From assembly GCA_009779755.1 (NCBI GenBank), contig WRDO01000005.1:1-64000 (forward strand): 64,000 bases of DNA, given 5' to 3'. The notes beneath the pieces were generated by a model, which ran no database searches, had not been told where the DNA came from, and saw only the letters and a list, made by a program, of their open reading frames with translations. Position numbers and translations under genes: made by a program. This DNA is from Defluviitaleaceae bacterium (GTDB lineage Bacteria; Bacillota; Clostridia; Lachnospirales; WQUN01). Shown piece after piece: positions 27,241 to 36,727 of the stretch. Within the stretch, counting starts at the first letter, position 1. Every line of letters begins with the position of its first letter.

Positions 27241-28430
27241 GCGGAAAATCGCCCGACAATCTAAAACCACTCCCCAAACCGGTAAGGTTGGAAATGCCGA
27301 CGCCGGGCGATACCTCGAACTGGAGGAAGCCGCCCCCGCGGCCCGAGCACCGATCCCCGCCGGATAAGGGCCTGAGCCATTTCGAACAGGCCCAGCGGTC
27401 GCACGGGTATCGACGCCCGGCACCGCCACCCCCCAAGAAGAAGAAAAAGCCCCCCGGAAGGATTGCCGGGGGGCTGGGTCTTGCCTCTTTGGGGGTTATT
27501 TGCGTGGGATTGATCGTATTGGGTATCGTTATGCTGATGAGCAACAATGCGTTGGCGGTTTACGTTAACGGCGAACGTATCGGTTATTTGCCCTTAAACC
27601 GTGAAACCCGCGATTGGGATCCCGAAAATATCCAAGCGCAAGCCGTCGCCCACCGTGCGCGCAGCGTGGATGCGGCCATACGGGTTAATGAGCGGGTATC
27701 GCTCGAACCCGTGCGGGCAAACCGGCGATACCATGAGACGCTGGATGTGATTATACGGGAAGTCAGCCAAATCTTTACATATCAAATCGAAGCGACCGCC
27801 ATATATGTGGGTGGGGAACATATCGCGATAATGAGGACACGGGCCTTGGCGGAACATGTGGCTAATTGGTTTATCAATGCGCATCGTAATCCCGATACGA
27901 CCGAAGCGATCATCGAAGGTTGGGAATACAGGACAGTCATCGTTTCGGACGGGGACTTGATGAGCGCGGACGCCGTAATCGAACGGCTCGACCGCGAGGT
28001 GGAAACGATTATCCAATATATCGTACGCGAAGGGGATAATCCGGACCTGATCCGCCGTATGCACGGCATTACGCTCAATCGCTTGCTTGAAGACAACAAC
28101 CTGCCCACAAACCCGATCATCCGCCCGGGCGACGTGCTTGACATACGGACGACACGCCCTTTCCTGTCCGTACGTACAACCCAAGACGAAACCCGTACCG
28201 AAGTGATCCCCATGGAAGTGATACGGGAAACCAATGATCAAATGGCCTTGGGGGACATAAACATATTACAAGAGGGCAGAGAAGGCGAAAGGACGGTCGT
28301 CGTGCGTATGGTATTTATAAACGGGCAACTTATTTCCGAGGAAATCATATCGGCGACGATAACCACTCATCCGGAAACCCGCATAGTGGAGGAAGGGACG
28401 TCAACGACGGCGATGCCTGACTGGCGGTGA
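27237..28430 (+). CDS. Membrane-anchored LysM-G5 protein without a visible peptidase domain
   Basis: 397 residues. A Pro/Lys-rich cytoplasmic tail (1-78) leads to one transmembrane span (about 79-100). The extracytoplasmic part has a LysM motif (YIVREGDNPDLIRRMHGI... to PGDVLDI, about 262-305) and a G5 domain (about 305-385). LysM binds peptidoglycan; G5 domains bind glycans or adhere. In related Clostridia proteins this order is usually followed by an M23 endopeptidase domain, but here the chain stops after G5. It may be a wall-binding scaffold or a truncated relative. GTG start overlapping the SLH gene stop. Confidence 0.75.
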   Translation: MSGKSPDNLKPLPKPVRLEMPTPGDTSNWRKPPPRPEHRSPPDKGLSHFEQAQRSHGYRRPAPPPPKKKKKPPGRIAGGLGLASLGVICVGLIVLGIVMLMSNNALAVYVNGERIGYLPLNRETRDWDPENIQAQAVAHRARSVDAAIRVNERVSLEPVRANRRYHETLDVIIREVSQIFTYQIEATAIYVGGEHIAIMRTRALAEHVANWFINAHRNPDTTEAIIEGWEYRTVIVSDGDLMSADAVIERLDREVETIIQYIVREGDNPDLIRRMHGITLNRLLEDNNLPTNPIIRPGDVLDIRTTRPFLSVRTTQDETRTEVIPMEVIRETNDQMALGDINILQEGREGERTVVVRMVFINGQLISEEIISATITTHPETRIVEEGTSTTAMPDWR

Positions 28431-28473
28431 ACCCTTCCGCTGTTTGCGGCGGATTATCCATAGGAGGCAAACT

Positions 28474-31400
28474 ATGTTTGCGATCAAACCGAGCGGTAAA
28501 TATTATCAAATCGAAGATTTACGAAACATGCCGCCTTTTTTTATCAACTTAGCAGGCGCCGGTGATGTGTGGATGTACCTTTCTTCCAACGGCGCACCCG
28601 CCGCCGGGCGGGAGAACGCGGGCAACAGTATCTTTCCGTACGAGACGGATGACAGGCTGCATCTGGCGACCGCTACCGGACCAAAAACGCTGATACGGGC
28701 AAAGGGACGCCTGTGGGAACCGTTCGACACGGGTTACGACAACCCATATGAAATCGAGCGGAACCTGTATAAACGCGTGAGCGGGGATGCGGTTTTGTTT
28801 GAAGAAATCAACCGTGATTTGGGGTTGGTTTTTTCATATCGGTGGGAAACGAGCGAAAAATACGGCTTGGTACGTACAGCAGAAATAAAAAATATCGGAA
28901 AAGAAACCATACAAGCAGAGGTCCTTGACGGCGTGGAAAACGTCATGCCGTACGGTATCCATCCTTCCTTGGCGCAAGGTTCGAGTTGCTTAACCGACGC
29001 GTACAAGGTAGCGGAGCGCCCCGATAACGGCAAAATGGCCGTCTATTATCTGACCTCCACCATCGGCGATACGGTTGAGCCCATTGAAGTCATGCACGCC
29101 AACATTACATGGTATATCGGGGACGCGGGGACGTACCTGCTTTCTTCCCGCCAAGTATTGGACTTTGCGATGGGTAAGGCAATTGAAAACGAAACCCAAT
29201 CCCACGGGCGCAAAGGCGCATTTATGAACGTGCAAACGATAGAGCTCATGCCAAGCGGCGGAAAAAGCTGGCTTTATATATTCGACGCGAAGCTCAACCA
29301 ACGTGAAGTCGTGGCGTTATTAAATGAAGTGAACCGACAACCCAATGACAAGTTAAGGAAAAACATCGAAGACGATATAAAAAAAGGTACGGATGAGCTC
29401 ATCCGTATCGTAGCCGCGGCGGACGGTATACAGCATACCGCCGACGAAAACGGCTGTATCCGTCATTACATGAACGTGCTGTACAACAACATGCGCGGCG
29501 GCGTGTTCCTTGACGGGTATTCGCTGGATTTGGATGCGTTTGAGGATTTTGCCGCGATCCGTAATAAAGGTACGGCGAAACGTCGGGCGGAATTCTTACA
29601 AGCCCTGCGTGACGACGGGGTGGGGGACATCATTGAATTGCATACCCGCGCTTTTGCCGACGGGGACCCCGATTTGGTGCGTTTATGCATGGAATTCCTG
29701 CCGCTGACGTTTTCACGAAGGCACGGCGACCCTTCGCGCCCGTGGAATCATTTTAATATCCGCGTAAAGGATGGCGACGGTAACCGTCTGTACCATTATG
29801 AAGGCAATTGGCGCGATATCTTCCAAAATTGGGAAGCCCTGAGCTTGAGCTTCCCCGGTTTTATCGCCCCGATTATTACCAAATTCCTTAACGCCTCCAC
29901 GGCGGACGGCTTTAACCCTTACCGCATTAACCATGAGGGCATCGATTGGGAAATCCCCGTACCGCACGACCCATGGGCGGGTATCGGCTATTGGGGCGAC
30001 CATCAAATCGTTTATCTGACCAAGCTGTTGGAATGGATGATGGCGTACGCGCCCGATACGTTAAAGAAACTGACGCAATGCGACGCTTACACCTACGCCG
30101 AGGTACCGTACGAAATTGCGCCGTATGTAAACATGATGCGGGATTCGAAGCGCACCATACGGTTTAACGCGGAAAAACACGATGCATTGATGGCCCGTGC
30201 GAAGCGGTACGGTATGGACGGCAAACTGATTATGCACGGCGAAAGGCTCCACTACGTTTCCTTCACGGAAAAACTGCTCGTACCGATACTCGCCAAGCTG
30301 TCCAACCTCGTCATCGGCGGCGGCATATGGATGAATACCCAACGCCCCGAATGGAACGACGCCAACAACGCCATCGTCGGCAACGGGTTGAGCATGGTGA
30401 CGGTATATCAACTGTACCGCCATTTGGGTTGCTGTATTCGGTTGTTGCGGGGAATGAACGCAAGCGAAATTACTTTATATGCCGAAATAAAGGAATGGTT
30501 TGCAAGGATCCTCGACGCGTTAAACGAACGTAAAAACCTAACCCCCCGCGCGTTTTTGGACAAAACGGGGACGGCATATTGCGATTACCGCGGCAGGGTA
30601 TACGCGGGCAACTTCATCAAAAGCGGGAACATCAGCAAAAAGGAAACGCTAACGGTCGATGAAATCATCGTTTTCTTGGAAACCGCGACGGAAACCTTAG
30701 CCGAAACCATAGATATGAATAAGCGCGAGGACGGCATGTACCATTCCTATAACATCCTTACGCTGACCGATGGCGGTTTGGAAATCACCCCCATGTTCCT
30801 CATGCTGGAGGGGCAGACCGCCGTGCTGGGCAGCGGAAGGTTAAACGCGGGCGAAGCGCTTGCGTTAACGCAAGCCATGGAAGCGAGCGATTTATTTAAT
30901 CCGAAGGTCGGCCAATTCTTCCTGTACCCCATGAAACGATTGAAGGCGTTTACCGAACGCAACGTGATCCCTCCGTTTATGGTGACGAAATCGCCGTTTT
31001 TGGTTTCGTTGCTTAACCAAGGCCACGAAGGATTCGTCGCGAAGGACGCGGCGGGGCAAACGCGCTTCCATCACGACGTGCGGCAATCGCGCGACGTGGA
31101 GCAATGGCTAAACGCACTCAAGGCACCCCCCCACGAAGCGGCATATGTCCGTGAAATATATGAGCATGTGTTCGCCCACAAGCAGTTTACGGGGCGTTCG
31201 GGCATTATGTATAAATATGAAGGCATCGGGTGCATTTATTGGCACCAGAACGCAAAGTTTATGTTGAGCTTGTTGGAAGCCATTAACCAAACGATCAAAG
31301 AGGATGGGGAAAGTGAAACGGCAAGCGCGTTAAAGGACACATACTACCGCTTACAGGAAGGCTTCGGCTTCCGCAAAACGCCCGCCGAATGGGGCGCGTT

Positions 31401-31833
31401 CCCGTTGGAGCCGTATTCGCACAGCCCGTACGACATGCCCGCCCAGCAACCGGGCATGACCGGACAAGTGAAGGAGGACATCCTTACGCGTATGGCGGAA
31501 TTGGGCGTGAACGTATCGGAAGGCACCTTGACCTTTGACCCGTCGTTGCTCAAGCCGTCGGAATTCCTGAAGGAACCTTCGGTTTTTAAATATATAAACG
31601 TCGCGGGCGAAGCCGTCGAATTACCCTTGCCCGCGGATTCGCTGGCGTTCACCATTTGTCAGGTACCCGTGGTTTACCGCTTGTCGGCGCGTGAAAAGAT
31701 AGCGGTCCATGCAACCGGACAAACCGTTTGCGAATCGGATAGGTTAACCTTGGACAAAGTGCAAAGCCATGCGTTGTTTATCAGGGACGGCAGCATAAAC
31801 CGTATCGAAATCTATATAAACCGTTTGAAGTGA
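28474..31833 (+). CDS. Large protein resembling six-hairpin glycosidases/phosphorylases
   Basis: 1,119 residues from the ATG at 28474, with ATAGGAGG 7 bases upstream. No signal peptide, so cytosolic. The N-terminal third looks like a beta-sandwich; the middle has aromatic, acidic motifs such as NHEGIDWEIPVPHDPWAG, GYWGDHQIVYLTKLLEW and NTQRPEWNDANNAIVGNGL, reminiscent of (alpha/alpha)6-barrel glycoside hydrolases and phosphorylases of the GH94/GH36 kind. I cannot assign a family or substrate with certainty. It follows the LysM-G5 gene by 43 bases and is closed by a terminator, so it may belong to the same transcript. Confidence 0.6.
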   Translation: MFAIKPSGKYYQIEDLRNMPPFFINLAGAGDVWMYLSSNGAPAAGRENAGNSIFPYETDDRLHLATATGPKTLIRAKGRLWEPFDTGYDNPYEIERNLYKRVSGDAVLFEEINRDLGLVFSYRWETSEKYGLVRTAEIKNIGKETIQAEVLDGVENVMPYGIHPSLAQGSSCLTDAYKVAERPDNGKMAVYYLTSTIGDTVEPIEVMHANITWYIGDAGTYLLSSRQVLDFAMGKAIENETQSHGRKGAFMNVQTIELMPSGGKSWLYIFDAKLNQREVVALLNEVNRQPNDKLRKNIEDDIKKGTDELIRIVAAADGIQHTADENGCIRHYMNVLYNNMRGGVFLDGYSLDLDAFEDFAAIRNKGTAKRRAEFLQALRDDGVGDIIELHTRAFADGDPDLVRLCMEFLPLTFSRRHGDPSRPWNHFNIRVKDGDGNRLYHYEGNWRDIFQNWEALSLSFPGFIAPIITKFLNASTADGFNPYRINHEGIDWEIPVPHDPWAGIGYWGDHQIVYLTKLLEWMMAYAPDTLKKLTQCDAYTYAEVPYEIAPYVNMMRDSKRTIRFNAEKHDALMARAKRYGMDGKLIMHGERLHYVSFTEKLLVPILAKLSNLVIGGGIWMNTQRPEWNDANNAIVGNGLSMVTVYQLYRHLGCCIRLLRGMNASEITLYAEIKEWFARILDALNERKNLTPRAFLDKTGTAYCDYRGRVYAGNFIKSGNISKKETLTVDEIIVFLETATETLAETIDMNKREDGMYHSYNILTLTDGGLEITPMFLMLEGQTAVLGSGRLNAGEALALTQAMEASDLFNPKVGQFFLYPMKRLKAFTERNVIPPFMVTKSPFLVSLLNQGHEGFVAKDAAGQTRFHHDVRQSRDVEQWLNALKAPPHEAAYVREIYEHVFAHKQFTGRSGIMYKYEGIGCIYWHQNAKFMLSLLEAINQTIKEDGESETASALKDTYYRLQEGFGFRKTPAEWGAFPLEPYSHSPYDMPAQQPGMTGQVKEDILTRMAELGVNVSEGTLTFDPSLLKPSEFLKEPSVFKYINVAGEAVELPLPADSLAFTICQVPVVYRLSAREKIAVHATGQTVCESDRLTLDKVQSHALFIRDGSINRIEIYINRLK

Positions 31834-31882
31834 TTCCGTTCCGCTTCAAATTGAAGCAAAGTAACGCATTCCGTCGAAAAAG

Positions 31883-31916
31883 AACCTTTCGATGCAGAAA
31901 ATGAAAGGTTTTTTTT
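31883..31916 (+). terminator. Intrinsic terminator before the flagellar operon
   Basis: AACCTTTC and GAAAGGTT arms followed by a run of T. It separates the glycosidase-like gene from flgB. Confidence 0.8.
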
Positions 31917-31930
31917 ATACGTGCCGATAT
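31903..31930 (+). promoter_or_regulatory. Possible sigma-28 (SigD)-like promoter
   Basis: An exact GCCGATAT (31923-31930), the SigD -10 box, with GAAA 16 bases upstream where TAAA is expected. It overlaps the preceding terminator, so it would be a second start for the flagellar operon. The weak -35 leaves it doubtful. Confidence 0.35.
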
Positions 31931-31970
31931 ATAATTATATATAATTGGTTGAAATTACATGCCAAAATAT

Positions 31971-31999
31971 TTGCCATAACACGATAAAAATACTATACT
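31971..31999 (+). promoter_or_regulatory. Sigma-A-type promoter of the flagellar operon
   Basis: TTGCCA (31971-31976), 17-base spacer, TATACT (31994-31999), 22 bases before the flgB ATG, which has GGGGAGGG upstream. Confidence 0.7.
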
Positions 32000-32021
32000 G
32001 TCGGTTAGGGGAGGGATTTAT

Positions 32022-32399
32022 ATGCTCACACAGGCTATGCATAACCAAAACCTCGCATTGGGAACGGCTATGCACGCGACGGGTGCGCGTATGGATGTTA
32101 TCATGAACAACATCGCAAATAACGACACGCCGTACTTCGTAGCGGGTACGGTGGACTTTGAGGCCGCTCTGGGGCAAGCCATCACCAATTGGCGCGCTAC
32201 GGGGCGGTTGGATTTAACGGGCGTCAGGCCTGCACTCCGATCGCAGGATTTGGGTTTCGCCTACCGCATAGACGGCAACAACGTGGACATGGAGTCCGAA
32301 ATGGTGCGGCTGTACACCAGCGTCGTCAAATACGAAACGATGGTCAACAGCGTACTCAACAATTCCAGGCGCCTGAACATGGCCATTTCGGGGAGGTAA
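32022..32399 (+). CDS. flgB: Flagellar basal-body rod protein FlgB
   Basis: 125 residues, normal length. The N-terminal rod motif is visible (AMHATGARMDVIMNNIANND TP, read as residues about 14-34) and the C-terminal helix KYETMVNSVLNNSRRLNMAI pairs with it. FlgB is a proximal rod subunit exported by the flagellar type III apparatus. First gene of the operon; flgC follows after 3 bases. Confidence 0.93.
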   Translation: MLTQAMHNQNLALGTAMHATGARMDVIMNNIANNDTPYFVAGTVDFEAALGQAITNWRATGRLDLTGVRPALRSQDLGFAYRIDGNNVDMESEMVRLYTSVVKYETMVNSVLNNSRRLNMAISGR

Positions 32400-32402
32400 T
32401 CC

Positions 32403-32849
32403 ATGAGCTTTTTTAATTCGATAAACATCGCCGCTTCCGGCCTTACGGCCCAACGGCTCCGTATGGACGTAATCGCGGAAAATATTGCAAACGTCAACAC
32501 CACCCGTACCGCGGACGGCGGCCCCTTCCAAAAACGTACGGTGCTTTTCGAGCAAATCCCGCGGGAGGGCCCGTTCCATCGTGTGTTCGGCGATGCGCTT
32601 ACGGGTTACCAAGGTGAGGGCGTACGGGTCAGCCATGTTGTGCAGGACCCCAGCCCCGGCCACCTCGTGTACGACCCCACCCACCCCGACGCAAACGAAG
32701 CGGGGTACGTACGTATGCCCAACGTCAATATCGTGGAGGAGATGGTGAACATGATCTCCGCCAGCCGTTCGTATGAAGCGAACATTACGGCCATGACCAG
32801 CTTCCGCGGCATCGTGTCGCGCACGCTGGAAATCGGAAGGGGGAACTGA
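32403..32849 (+). CDS. flgC: Flagellar basal-body rod protein FlgC
   Basis: 148 residues. It has the N-terminal rod motif (NSINIAASGLTAQRLRMDVI) and the C-terminal motif MVNMISASRSYEANITAM shared by FlgC, FlgE and FlgG. Proximal rod component, exported through the membrane. Ribosome site GGGGAGG is in the flgB end; fliE follows 6 bases after the stop. Confidence 0.94.
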   Translation: MSFFNSINIAASGLTAQRLRMDVIAENIANVNTTRTADGGPFQKRTVLFEQIPREGPFHRVFGDALTGYQGEGVRVSHVVQDPSPGHLVYDPTHPDANEAGYVRMPNVNIVEEMVNMISASRSYEANITAMTSFRGIVSRTLEIGRGN

Positions 32850-32855
32850 TAAACC

Positions 32856-33182
32856 ATGACATTGATTTCCACCAACATCAATCCCTTGCAGCCCGCCGAT
32901 ATGAACCCCTTCGGCTTGATTAAACACGACTTGCGAACGGAAGATGTGCCCGACAATCCCTTCTCCGCTTTTTTCGGCGCGGCCATGGACATGATGATGG
33001 CCTCCAACGAGCACCAGCTCCATGCCGAACGTTTGCAATTGGATTTAGCTACAGGGCGCATCGACGACATCCTGAGCGTCCAATTGGCACAGGACAGGGC
33101 CGCCACATCGCTTAACTTTACCGTACAGGTAACCAACCGCATTATCGAGTCCTACCGAGAAATCATGAGGATGCAGATCTAA
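32856..33182 (+). CDS. fliE: Flagellar hook-basal body protein FliE
   Basis: 108 residues. The C-terminal half (LDLATGRIDDILSVQLAQ, then FTVQVTNRIIESYREIMRMQ) is the conserved FliE part that joins the MS ring to the rod; the first 50 residues are variable as usual. Third gene of the operon; a 119-base gap with possible RNA structure follows before fliF. Confidence 0.9.
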   Translation: MTLISTNINPLQPADMNPFGLIKHDLRTEDVPDNPFSAFFGAAMDMMMASNEHQLHAERLQLDLATGRIDDILSVQLAQDRAATSLNFTVQVTNRIIESYREIMRMQI

Positions 33183-33301
33183 AACGCAGATATAAACAAA
33201 AATTTGCTTATATATGCTAAGTTAGTACGACACAGGGACGTAAATAATCACAAGGATGTGATAGAGACTTGCATACTATGGCTTTGCCTATGAGGTGAGC
33301 A
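33183..33301 (+). other. fliE-fliF intergenic leader with short hairpins
   Basis: The longest gap in the first part of the operon. It holds a small stem TCAC-N6-GTGA (around 33248-33261) and GGC-TTT-GCC just before the fliF ribosome site GAGGTGAG. No riboswitch class is recognised. It might be a processing site or internal control element. Confidence 0.3.
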
Positions 33302-34939
33302 ATGCCTGAACAATTGATAAGGATCCTGACGCCGATCAAGGCCAAATGGGATGCCCTCACACGCCGCCAGCAGATACAACTGGTAAGCGTAACGGTCGCC
33401 CTGTTGTTGGTCTTGGTTTTATTTTTGTATTTTGCCTTGCGTACGCGTTGGATACCGCTGTACGACAGGAGCAATTGGTCGGAAATCAGCCAAATCCATG
33501 CCGCGCTGGAAGCCGAAGGTATCCGCAGCAGACCCAACAGCTCGTGGACGCAGATAGACGTACCCGCCCGTGACCGTTCCGCCGCTTTGGCGGCCGTGTT
33601 TTCAAACGCGGGTACGACGGCATCCCGTATGGAATTGACGGATGCGTTGGACTTAGTCGGTTTGGGCACAACCGAAGCGCAAAGCGCGGCGATATTGATG
33701 ACGGCCTTTACGTCGGACTTGGAAAACACATTAATGAATATGGACGGCATAAGCAACGCAAGGGTTACGGTCGTGCAAGCCGACAGGAACCTGATGCTGC
33801 GCCCCAACCAACCCCCGGCGACGATGAGTGTCATGTTGACCACTACCCGTCACTTCACCCCGTCGGAAGGGCGGAATATCGCCGAATTGCTGCGGACCAC
33901 GGTGCGGGGATTGGAGCTTGAAAATATCACGATCATAGACCAGCATTCGAACGCGATATTTATGGGCGCGATGATCCCGGAAAACGACAGCGCGATGGAT
34001 GTCGCGAACATGAGGCAACGCCAAGAGATACAAATGGTTGACGATATACGCAGTTCATTCAGGCATATATACGACGAAGTGGATATCATCCGTAACATCA
34101 ATTACGACCAATTCATAGACAGGGAAGAACGTATCATTTCCGTTAGGGCGCCGACCGGAACGGAAGACGGTTTGCCGACCTTCAGGCAAATCAGCCAGCA
34201 GGAAGCGGAAGGTATCTTGGGTATCCCCTGGGGACCCGGCTTGGGTGCGAACATGCAGGCAACACCCTCGTACCAATTCGGCGACCCCGGCGCGGCGCGT
34301 GCTTCCGCCAGCGACAGGACCGAAAGTTTCGTACACGACGTACATGAGCAATTTATCCGTATCGGCCCCGGAGGTATGGACACGAATACGTCGTTTATCG
34401 GGGTAACCGTTACGCGTTTAACCAATATATTCGAGAAAGACTGGTTTGAACGCAACCCTTACGCAACCCGTGAGGATTGGTTGGCGTTTAAGGACGATGG
34501 TCCCGGCTTTGTGGTGGAATTCGACACCGCCGAAGCGATGGGTATACGTGAATACATTTCCGTCGCTACGGGTATACCGTTCTCCAACGTAGCCGTCAGG
34601 GTGCAGGAGGTCTTCACCATTATTGAGGTTGAGGAAACCCCGCTCCCCATCGCCACGATTATCATGTTGGCCGTTTTGTTGCTCCTCATCGCCATGTTGC
34701 TGTTCGCCGTATTGGCCCGCAGGAAGGAAGAAGAGGAAGAGGTGGAACCGGAGCTGTCCGTAGAAGACCTGCTCGCCACCACGCAGCTTGAGGAAGCCAA
34801 GGACGAGGCCGAACGCCTGAAGGAAATCGAATACGACCAAGAAAACGAAATCAAAAAGCAAATCGATAAATTCGTGAACGAAAAACCCGAAGCCGTGGCG
34901 GCGCTCTTGCGCAACTGGCTTAACGCAGAGGAGTGGTAA
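33302..34939 (+). CDS. fliF: Flagellar MS-ring protein FliF
   Basis: 545 residues. Transmembrane spans near residues 24-45 and 452-474 bracket a periplasmic ring-building region; the acidic C-terminus (KFVNEKPEAVAALLRNWLN) is the FliG-binding helix. FliF is the membrane platform on which the export gate and C-ring assemble. GAGGTGAG precedes the ATG; fliG follows after 3 bases. Confidence 0.95.
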   Translation: MPEQLIRILTPIKAKWDALTRRQQIQLVSVTVALLLVLVLFLYFALRTRWIPLYDRSNWSEISQIHAALEAEGIRSRPNSSWTQIDVPARDRSAALAAVFSNAGTTASRMELTDALDLVGLGTTEAQSAAILMTAFTSDLENTLMNMDGISNARVTVVQADRNLMLRPNQPPATMSVMLTTTRHFTPSEGRNIAELLRTTVRGLELENITIIDQHSNAIFMGAMIPENDSAMDVANMRQRQEIQMVDDIRSSFRHIYDEVDIIRNINYDQFIDREERIISVRAPTGTEDGLPTFRQISQQEAEGILGIPWGPGLGANMQATPSYQFGDPGAARASASDRTESFVHDVHEQFIRIGPGGMDTNTSFIGVTVTRLTNIFEKDWFERNPYATREDWLAFKDDGPGFVVEFDTAEAMGIREYISVATGIPFSNVAVRVQEVFTIIEVEETPLPIATIIMLAVLLLLIAMLLFAVLARRKEEEEEVEPELSVEDLLATTQLEEAKDEAERLKEIEYDQENEIKKQIDKFVNEKPEAVAALLRNWLNAEEW

Positions 34940-34942
34940 CCC

Positions 34943-35962
34943 ATGCCGGCAGCCGTTTCCGTGGACCAACTGACAGGCCGTGAAAAAGCCGCGATACTCC
35001 TGATAACCCTCGGGCCGGAGAAATCCGCCAATATCTTTAAGCACCTTAAGGAAGAAGAAATCGAAAGCCTGACGCTGGAAATCGCAAATACCCAGCATGT
35101 CATGCCCGAAACGCGGGACGCCGTGCTGGATGAGTTCTATCAAATATGCTTGGCGCAGCAATATATCACCGAAGGCGGTATCGCTTACGCCAAGAGTATA
35201 CTGGAAAGGGCTCTGGGCGAAACCAAGGCGTACGAGGTATTGTCAAAGCTGACCGTAAGCCTGCAGGTGCGCCCGTTCGATTTCGTGCGCAAAGCCGAGG
35301 CCGGCCAAATCACCAACTTCATTTCCGCCGAGCACCCGCAAACCATCGCGTTGATCCTATCGTACCTGCGGCCCAAACAAGCGGCGGATGTCCTTTCGAA
35401 CCTGCCTTCGGAAAAACAAGCCGACGTGGCGCGGCGTATCGCGCTCATGACGGGCGCGTCGCCGGAGGTCATCAAGGAAGTGGAGAAGGTATTCGAAAAA
35501 CGCCTGTCGTCGCTTATGACCGAGGATTTCACGCAGGTGGGCGGCATCGATTATGTCGTCGAAATTCTAAGCGCCGTAGACCGCACGACGGAAAAACATA
35601 TCCTCGAAACGCTGGAAATCGAGGATGTGGAACTCTCTGAAGAAATCCGTAAAAAGATGTTCGTATTCGAAGATATTCTCGCTTTGGGTAATCGTGACGT
35701 GCAGAACGTACTGCGCGAAGTTGACCAAAAGGACCTTGGCATCGCGCTTAAGGGTGCCTCCGAAGAACTTAAGAACCATATATTCGCCAACCTGTCGAAG
35801 CGTTTGGCGGCCATGATCCAAGAGGAAATGGACTACATGGGTCCGATACGCCGCTCCGACCGCGAGGAAGCGCAGCAAAAGATCGTAAATATCGTACGTC
35901 GTATGCAGGATTCGGGCGATATCGTGGTGGCCCGCGGCGGAGGGGACGATGTCATCGTCTAG
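34943..35962 (+). CDS. fliG: Flagellar motor switch protein FliG
   Basis: 339 residues, normal length, with the three FliG armadillo domains. EHPQTIALILSYLRPKQAA marks the middle domain; the C-terminal torque helix carries charged residues (SDREEAQQKIVNIVRRM) that work against MotA. Part of the cytoplasmic C-ring. Its 3' end overlaps fliH by 14 bases. Confidence 0.95.
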   Translation: MPAAVSVDQLTGREKAAILLITLGPEKSANIFKHLKEEEIESLTLEIANTQHVMPETRDAVLDEFYQICLAQQYITEGGIAYAKSILERALGETKAYEVLSKLTVSLQVRPFDFVRKAEAGQITNFISAEHPQTIALILSYLRPKQAADVLSNLPSEKQADVARRIALMTGASPEVIKEVEKVFEKRLSSLMTEDFTQVGGIDYVVEILSAVDRTTEKHILETLEIEDVELSEEIRKKMFVFEDILALGNRDVQNVLREVDQKDLGIALKGASEELKNHIFANLSKRLAAMIQEEMDYMGPIRRSDREEAQQKIVNIVRRMQDSGDIVVARGGGDDVIV

Positions 35963-36713
35963 GATTTTCCGTAATTACACGATGGACCGTGACAACGAGG
36001 TGGTCATCAATATAAACGACCCCGTGTCGTACGGCTCCGCGCAGGAAGACGAATCGGCCGACGGTCCCGTACACGATATCCTCAAGGTTTCCGTTGAGGA
36101 GCAGGCCGCAAAGCTCTTGGACGCCGCACGCCGCGAGGCTGAAGTGATCATCTTAGATGCGCAGGACGCCGGGGCCGCCGAACAGGAAGCCATGCGAAAC
36201 GCCGCAAAGAACGAAATAATTAAAATGAAGGAACAAGCAAAGGAAGAAGGTTATAACGAGGGTTTGACCATGGCTACGCGTGAGGGTGATACCATACGTG
36301 CGCAAGCAAGGAAGGTATTGGCGGATGCCGAAGCCGAACGCAAGAAAATGCAGCAAAGGCTTGAACCGGAAATGGTGGAGCTGCTTATCGGCATCGCTAC
36401 CAAGCTGATCGGTAACGCCGTCGCGTTAAACCCCGATATTATTTTGTCTTTGGTAAGGTTGGGTATGCAAAGCGCAACCATTACGGGTACTGTTGTGGTT
36501 TATGTATCCGCGGATGATTACGAAACCGCTGTTGATAATAAAGAGAAGATCATGGCTTTGACTGACGGTTCGGTTAAGTTGGATATTGTTAAGGATTTGA
36601 GCTTGGGTTCGATGGATTGCATTATTGAGACACCTTTTGGGAATATCGATTGCAGTTTGGGGCAGCAGTTCGAAGCGCTTCATCAGAATATAACTTATTT
36701 GCTGAATGGTTGA
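35949..36713 (+). CDS. fliH: Flagellar assembly protein FliH
   Basis: 254 residues. Coiled-coil-prone middle rich in Ala, Glu and Lys (about 40-140), then a C-terminal domain resembling the V-ATPase E subunit (LLIGIATKLIGNAVALNPDI). FliH dimers regulate the export ATPase FliI and dock it to the C-ring. It normally lies directly before fliI; here 1.7 kb of unrelated DNA intervenes. The start overlaps fliG. Confidence 0.9.
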   Translation: MSSSRIFRNYTMDRDNEVVININDPVSYGSAQEDESADGPVHDILKVSVEEQAAKLLDAARREAEVIILDAQDAGAAEQEAMRNAAKNEIIKMKEQAKEEGYNEGLTMATREGDTIRAQARKVLADAEAERKKMQQRLEPEMVELLIGIATKLIGNAVALNPDIILSLVRLGMQSATITGTVVVYVSADDYETAVDNKEKIMALTDGSVKLDIVKDLSLGSMDCIIETPFGNIDCSLGQQFEALHQNITYLLNG

Positions 36714-36727
36714 ACGTGGTTATCCAC

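Noticed and set aside
33183..33301. c-di-GMP (GEMM) riboswitch before fliF
   Set aside because: GGACGTAAAT recalls part of the GEMM core, but the tetraloop and receptor helices cannot be drawn.
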